19,155 bases of DNA from assembly GCA_904502245.1 (NCBI GenBank), contig CAJGDN010000017.1, forward strand, positions 1 through 19,155, read 5' to 3'. Origin of the DNA: an uncultured Alphaproteobacteria bacterium (GTDB lineage Bacteria > Pseudomonadota > Alphaproteobacteria > Rs-D84). Below, piece after piece: positions 14,926 to 19,155 of this stretch (within the stretch, counting starts at the first letter, position 1; each line of letters starts with the position of its first letter). A program made the translations under genes and the position numbers. The notes under the pieces were generated by a model that was not told the DNA's origin, did not search any database, and saw only the letters and a program-made list of their open reading frames with translations.

Positions 14926-16248
14926 TTATTGGATACCGACGCGGAACTCGTCACCCCAATCAGCAACCGTCTGGCCACCAATTGTACATTTAATATCTTC
15001 AAATCCATTTTCAACCTGATTTTTCTTTACAACATGACTGGTCACCAATGCACCCGTAGTACCCAATACAACCGCTGCAACTGAATCCGAAGCCAGACGT
15101 GCCTTATTAAAATTACCTTCTTTATCTTTCCAAACACTTACATCAAACCCGGATTGCATTCCCTGTAATACAGAATACGCATCACTAATCTTGCGACGTG
15201 AACGCAACAACAATTCTGATGTATTGTCCACCACAACCGTTACTGAAGCATCTGATTTTTCCACGCAATCGCCCGGATTTAATGCTAATAACGTTGCATA
15301 TAACAAATTAAATTGTTCAACAGTTCTTGTTTCTGATGCACACAATTCTTTAATTTTATTGATAAATTCAATAATATTAAATTTAGTTGCACATTCAACC
15401 GCCCATATATCTAATTGCGCCAATATAGTGGCATCACATTCAAATTTTTCACCTGCGGCAACTTCTTTTACAAAACATTGCCCACGTCCATTTTCCAGAA
15501 CCTTAAATTCCATATTTTTGCCAACGCAATTACAATTTTTTCCATCCCATGTTGCCACTGAATTCGGCAGATAACAACACGCTTTGCCTTCTGTGGTGTT
15601 GCGTGAATTCAAACATTTTTCCAATGGGTCAACCTGCGCATTATCAGGCAAACATTTTCCACAAACACACTTGCCATCTTTTGACCTATCTGTACATTCA
15701 AAACGTTCTGTACTCTTGCAATTATTTTTTGATGTTATGTTCTTTTTACCACCATTTGTGCAATTTTGCACCACAGGTTTTTCCCCACCCGTTATCCTAC
15801 ATAGCCAGTAATCTATATAAAAAGTCCCCGTAGCCATGCTGTTGTGATAACATGTCTTGCTTTTGCAAACAAAAACATCATTTTCTGACACATAACTTGT
15901 TCCCATCAACAAATCACCACTGCGTTTCATTTTACCATTCTGGAACGCCTGCATATCTGCATCTGTACATGCCCGGATTGAATCTTCAAAAGAATACCAT
16001 GTATCGGTGTATCCTGATTGGTCTTTACAATACACAGCCTGCCCATTTTTTATAATAACAGACAAATATGGACATTCATCTTTTCTCATATCTTTATCAC
16101 ACACATATCCACCACCCGCAGTATAAAAAACTTCTTCTTGCGAGCGAATATCCGTCAATTTATTACCTGTCACCAGATTACAATTTTCGGCCCCCATCAC
16201 GGCACTAACCATACAACACAAAACAAAAGCCATTAAAAACTTTTTCAT
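14926..16248 (-). CDS. Exported cysteine-rich protein with C-terminal hydrophobic segment
   Basis: The 440-residue product starts MKKFLMAFVLCCMVSAVMGA, a signal peptide likely cleaved near residue 20. The mature part has about 25 cysteines, dense between 128 and 260 (for example CVCGKC at 194-199, CNCVG at 239-243), suggesting disulfide-rich, EGF-like small folds in the periplasm or outside. A hydrophobic stretch at ~387-406 (SVAAVVLGTTGALVTSHVV) may be a TM anchor and is followed by a short tail with CTIGGQTVADWGDEF. I recognise no named family. The GTG/ATG codons at 16257/16254 are also in frame; the ATG at 16248 was chosen because it sits eight bases after AAGG and begins the signal peptide. 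It is last in a three-gene operon. Confidence 0.82.
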   Translation of the reverse strand: MKKFLMAFVLCCMVSAVMGAENCNLVTGNKLTDIRSQEEVFYTAGGGYVCDKDMRKDECPYLSVIIKNGQAVYCKDQSGYTDTWYSFEDSIRACTDADMQAFQNGKMKRSGDLLMGTSYVSENDVFVCKSKTCYHNSMATGTFYIDYWLCRITGGEKPVVQNCTNGGKKNITSKNNCKSTERFECTDRSKDGKCVCGKCLPDNAQVDPLEKCLNSRNTTEGKACCYLPNSVATWDGKNCNCVGKNMEFKVLENGRGQCFVKEVAAGEKFECDATILAQLDIWAVECATKFNIIEFINKIKELCASETRTVEQFNLLYATLLALNPGDCVEKSDASVTVVVDNTSELLLRSRRKISDAYSVLQGMQSGFDVSVWKDKEGNFNKARLASDSVAAVVLGTTGALVTSHVVKKNQVENGFEDIKCTIGGQTVADWGDEFRVGIQ

Positions 16249-16271
16249 AATCATCACCTTAAACCTGTTAA

Positions 16272-17015
16272 TTATTTCTTTTGCATTTTTTGCGAATTGT
16301 TATACGCACGATACTGATTTTGTAAACATGTACGCGCGTCATTCAAACACTCATTAAAAACAGCCTTTGACATCATTTTTTGTTTGTTTATATTGTCGCT
16401 ATCTTTATTTAAACATACATTTTTCGGCGTATCACAATTTCCAGTTCCACCAAATTTTTGTTTTGCCAACTGTTCATAATCATGTGCCAACTGTTTTTTC
16501 ATTTCGCTTGTTGGTTCACTGCCATGCTGTGACATATTAACCAACACCGTCAAATTATCTTCATAACACTTCAATATTTCTGAATCCTGATAGAAATTCA
16601 GGCAATTTTTTATTCCTGCCATATAAATATTTTTATCTGGTGATTTAAAACCGTCCCCCCCAGACGACGAAGAACCACTGGATGCACCTTTGGCCTCTAA
16701 ACTGCTGGTCAAGACCGCCTTTTCCAACTGTGTTTTCAGCCGACGCAACATTGATTCCATTTGTTCGTACTGTTTATACATCTGTTGCGTAATAACGGTC
16801 GTTTTCATTGCGATAACATCACGCATCAATCCTTTGTTTGCGCCAGTGGGATTTTTATCTTCACCGATATTATACACATGCGTTGAACACAGCGCCAATT
16901 CCGCCGCAATCATATCATTATCTGGATTATCACATCCATTATCCGCCGCAAAAACCGGCACAGTCAGCAATGCCAGAACCGAAAAACCAACCAAGATATT
17001 TTTTATTTTTTTCAT
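16272..17015 (-). CDS. Exported protein of unknown function with coiled-coil segment
   Basis: This 247-residue product has a clear signal peptide, MKKIKNILVGFSVLALLTVP followed by VFA, likely cut before ADNGC. A helical, coiled-coil-prone segment spans about 68-105 (TTVITQQMYKQYEQMESMLR). A Ser/Gly-rich linker follows at ~111-123, then a cysteine-containing helical C-terminal half (CLNFYQDSEILKCYEDN; CLNDARTCLQNQYRAYNN). The helical, exported layout loosely recalls minor components of secretion or pilus systems, but no homology can be claimed. It lies 27 bases after the 671-residue gene and 23 bases before the start of the 440-residue gene, so the three are one operon. Confidence 0.82.
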   Translation of the reverse strand: MKKIKNILVGFSVLALLTVPVFAADNGCDNPDNDMIAAELALCSTHVYNIGEDKNPTGANKGLMRDVIAMKTTVITQQMYKQYEQMESMLRRLKTQLEKAVLTSSLEAKGASSGSSSSGGDGFKSPDKNIYMAGIKNCLNFYQDSEILKCYEDNLTVLVNMSQHGSEPTSEMKKQLAHDYEQLAKQKFGGTGNCDTPKNVCLNKDSDNINKQKMMSKAVFNECLNDARTCLQNQYRAYNNSQKMQKK

Positions 17016-17042
17016 CCTATTTCTTACATACTTCCTAATAAG

Positions 17043-19058
17043 TTAATTTTTTTGGGCACCAAAGGGATTACTAAATAATCGCTCACCAAAATTTGAACGA
17101 TAATTAAGCTCAGGTAAATCACCCACAGTCGCGACATCCTTACACACCCCTCCTGAAACAACATAACGCCCTGTTCCACATTGGCAATACTCAGTAAAAC
17201 GATTCTTTACCCAATGTCCACCACTAACCACACAGTTATTCTGTTGTTTTTCCCGTTCCTGGGCATTCAGCGCATCTGCCGCAACCACCGCCACATCATT
17301 TGCCTTCTTTTTAACCTTTCCATCTATCACATCAAACCCACAGCGGTCACCATAAACACGACAACGTTTTTCAGTCTCGGCCCAGTCAACACTGCACCCC
17401 GTTTCAATATCTGTCACATATGTCTTACAATGCTCTTTGGTATTAATCCCTGGCACATATTCCGACAGACCAACTTCGGCCCAACCCACAGAATAACTAA
17501 TCGAACCATTAGTTGCATATTCGCGTTCCAATGCCTTGTCCGTTGTACAAATCTTCTGGGGCAGTTTTTTTGTCTTGACCGCCGTCAACAATCGCTGATA
17601 ACTTTTTTCATTAATTGCGCAATACTTTAACCGTTCACTGATATCTGTTCCCTGCCGCATATATCGATTATTAATCGAAAATTCTGGCGCGTCCTGGGCA
17701 ATAATACGTTCCAGGGTATCCAAATCCAATGTTGCACCATTGCGACTGTTGCGACGACCAAATATCGCAATAGATTCCAACGCCGATGTCGCGCATCCAA
17801 CACGCACAAACTGGTCCCCATTTTCACCTTCTTCAATCCATGCACGCAAAACAGTATCGTTATCGCCCGAACCACCAATCAATTCCGTCACGGTACAGCG
17901 CGAATCATCCTGGGGTGGCACAACCATACCCGGCGAACATTCCATTCCACCTTTGGTTGAACCAACGGCCCTTTTTTCATTGTTAACATAACGGTATATC
18001 GGTTGCCCCTTAACCGATCGCCGATTTTCACAGTTTTTTTCATCATAAAAGCCTTCTTTATGTGCGCCGGTACTGTCACTGGTACAAACAAATTTTCCCC
18101 ATTGATTACACGCGCCACTTAACATCATAATGACATCTGACACATCAACACCAACCGCCAACGCCATTTCCAGTGCTTCATACGCTTCGTCCACAATGGC
18201 ATCATACGGCTCAAAGAACCCCATCGCCTTTTGCTTGAACATTTTTACGCGTTTTGGCCCCGAACAGTTATTTCCGCGCGTATCACAGCCTGCGTATGTA
18301 AAAACACTCTGCATTGTGGCATTCAGTGTTTTAAGTGCAACCTCGGCATTTTCAATTTTGGATAAAATCTGCCCTGAAATCTTTTGACGCGCCAAAACAT
18401 CGGCCGACACACCATTATCAATCGCCCGGGTCTGATCATCGGCGACGGTCGACACACTTTGTGTCGCCGCATTTGCCTGGGCCTGTGCCTGCGCCGCCAG
18501 AGCTTTTTGCTCATCCAGTGCCGCCTGCATTTGTTGCATCTGTTGCGCATTTTGCTGTTGCATTTCATATTGCATTTGCTGCATTTGTTGCTGCATCTGC
18601 TGCAACTGCGCACTGTTTTGTGCCGCTGCCGCCTGGGCTGCTGCATTTTGCGCCGCCAACTGCTGTTGCTGTGCCTTGGCATTTGCATCGGCCACAATCT
18701 GCGCGGATATAAAGTCCACTAAATCATTGCCATGCTTTTTACATGTGTCATTGCTGTTAACGCACCCCGCAACAATTGTTCGCGCGATATCCATCGTTGT
18801 ACACCCCGCACACTTTGGCTGTGCACAACGCAAAATCAGTGAATTACAATTACCAAAATCCGCCTTTGGCTTTTGCCCAACCGCACCCGTTGCCTGGGTA
18901 CGACTGTTCATTATTTGATTCCAATTATTATTATTTGTTACCCCCGCATCCCCATTCCATGCGGTCAAATTACTGCCCGCGGTTGTTGCAACATTCGCCC
19001 CCGCGACACCCGGCATCGCGCATAAAACCAACAATAAAAAAGACGTCAGCAATTTCAT
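17043..19058 (-). CDS. Large exported protein with Gln/Ala/Met-rich coiled coil and many cysteines
   Basis: This 671-residue product has a signal peptide MKLLTSFLLLVLCAMPGVAGA with an AxA site, cut after residue 21. It then has an Asn/Thr-rich stretch, a cysteine cluster (C71, C78, C83, C86, C99, C106) and a low-complexity Gln/Ala/Met coiled coil from ~126 to ~200 (QLQQMQQQMQQMQYEMQQQ). A long C-terminal region with roughly 18 more cysteines follows, ending with a small-domain-like CQCGTGRYVVSGGVC (625-639). The coiled coil suggests oligomerisation or a fibre or spacer role outside the inner membrane. No named family is recognised. It heads the operon with the 247- and 440-residue exported proteins. 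The ATG is preceded by a GAGAGAG stretch like that of the lipoprotein at the left edge. Confidence 0.83.
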   Translation of the reverse strand: MKLLTSFLLLVLCAMPGVAGANVATTAGSNLTAWNGDAGVTNNNNWNQIMNSRTQATGAVGQKPKADFGNCNSLILRCAQPKCAGCTTMDIARTIVAGCVNSNDTCKKHGNDLVDFISAQIVADANAKAQQQQLAAQNAAAQAAAAQNSAQLQQMQQQMQQMQYEMQQQNAQQMQQMQAALDEQKALAAQAQAQANAATQSVSTVADDQTRAIDNGVSADVLARQKISGQILSKIENAEVALKTLNATMQSVFTYAGCDTRGNNCSGPKRVKMFKQKAMGFFEPYDAIVDEAYEALEMALAVGVDVSDVIMMLSGACNQWGKFVCTSDSTGAHKEGFYDEKNCENRRSVKGQPIYRYVNNEKRAVGSTKGGMECSPGMVVPPQDDSRCTVTELIGGSGDNDTVLRAWIEEGENGDQFVRVGCATSALESIAIFGRRNSRNGATLDLDTLERIIAQDAPEFSINNRYMRQGTDISERLKYCAINEKSYQRLLTAVKTKKLPQKICTTDKALEREYATNGSISYSVGWAEVGLSEYVPGINTKEHCKTYVTDIETGCSVDWAETEKRCRVYGDRCGFDVIDGKVKKKANDVAVVAADALNAQEREKQQNNCVVSGGHWVKNRFTEYCQCGTGRYVVSGGVCKDVATVGDLPELNYRSNFGERLFSNPFGAQKN
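18459..18683 (-). repeat. Low-complexity CAG/ATG-rich coding repeat (Gln/Ala/Met coiled coil)
   Basis: Codons 126-200 of the 671-residue exported protein are dominated by CAG/CAA, GCN and ATG, giving imperfect QQM/QMQ repeats. Such tracts are prone to length change by slippage. The open frames seen on the opposite strand here are artefacts of the repeat. Confidence 0.8.
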
Positions 19059-19155
19059 ACTCTCTCTATTACACTAACTCTAACACAAAAAGGAAATATA
19101 TAAAAGTTATTTTTTAACACCCCTGCAACAAAAAAAAAAAAATAAAAGACAATGA
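19059..19155. other. Upstream region of the exported-protein operon, with a 13-A tract
   Basis: These 97 bases are AT-rich and hold the ribosome-binding stretch of the 671-residue gene plus a run of 13 A at 19130-19142 (plus strand). No promoter pair with good spacing stands out. An ATG at 19152 on the plus strand is too close to the edge to judge. Confidence 0.5.

Noticed and set aside
18335..18722. Several open frames opposite the Gln-rich repeat, on both strands
   Set aside because: Repeat-driven absence of stops. Their translations are low-complexity His/Leu/Arg strings.
19129..19155. A-rich stretch followed by ATGA as start of a divergent plus-strand gene
   Set aside because: Only one codon is inside the window; nothing can be supported.
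1..19155. CRISPR arrays, tRNA/rRNA genes, insertion sequences, prophage
   Set aside because: No direct-repeat/spacer pattern, no tRNA-like cloverleaf in the few gaps, no transposase or phage structural genes. The lysozyme-like protein is isolated and fused to TM and TPR segments.

Overview
This 19.2 kb window is gene-dense, AT-rich bacterial DNA, most likely from an uncultured, host- or gut-associated alphaproteobacterium with a compact genome. That is inferred from a MucR/Ros-family regulator, a short alphaproteobacterial-type ribbon-helix-helix (RHH_4-like) protein, many 4-base gene overlaps and very short intergenic gaps. I see no rRNA, tRNA, CRISPR array, insertion sequence or phage module, and no gene-free stretch longer than 300 bases. 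The longest gap is 236 bases, upstream of thrS, and it is the most interesting part of the window. LAYOUT. (1) 1-2043, minus strand: a promoter, a short leader peptide with six consecutive threonine codons, thrS (threonyl-tRNA synthetase without the N-terminal TGS domain), then the first 36 codons of a small lipoprotein that runs off the left edge. (2) 2097-5724, minus strand: a tight five-gene run of a RimL-like acetyltransferase, gltX, a hemolysin III/TrhA-like membrane protein, and two tandem paralogous cysteine-rich proteins of unknown function. (3) 5772-6392, plus strand: trmB, which converges on and overlaps an unrecognised 224-residue protein on the minus strand. (4) 7108-9205, plus strand: a four-gene cluster of a two-TM membrane protein, an unrecognised soluble protein, a probable SUKH (SMI1/KNR4-like) protein and an RHH_4-like protein. 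(5) 9202-13532, minus strand: a three-gene operon of a MucR-like regulator, a membrane-anchored GH24-lysozyme-like protein with C-terminal TPRs, and a single-ORF fusion of YbeY (rRNA-processing endoribonuclease) with Lnt (apolipoprotein N-acyltransferase). (6) 13603-14874, plus strand: rarA, ending at a near-perfect bidirectional terminator. (7) 14926-19058, minus strand: three signal-peptide-bearing, mostly cysteine-rich proteins that look like components of an envelope or secreted assembly and match no family I can name. THEMES. Translation dominates the recognisable genes (thrS, gltX, trmB, ybeY, a RimL-like acetyltransferase). Cell-envelope biology is the second theme (lnt, the lysozyme-like protein, a lipoprotein, three exported proteins). 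The strongest novel observation is the leader peptide MNLFKSFFTTTTTTPLGV upstream of thrS. It implies that charged tRNA-Thr levels control this synthetase through ribosome-mediated attenuation, in the style of the thr, trp and pheST leaders. Other points worth following are the YbeY-Lnt fusion, a MucR homologue that has lost both zinc-binding histidines, a lysozyme-like fold with an altered active site joined to TPRs, and the uncharacterised clusters (4) and (7).
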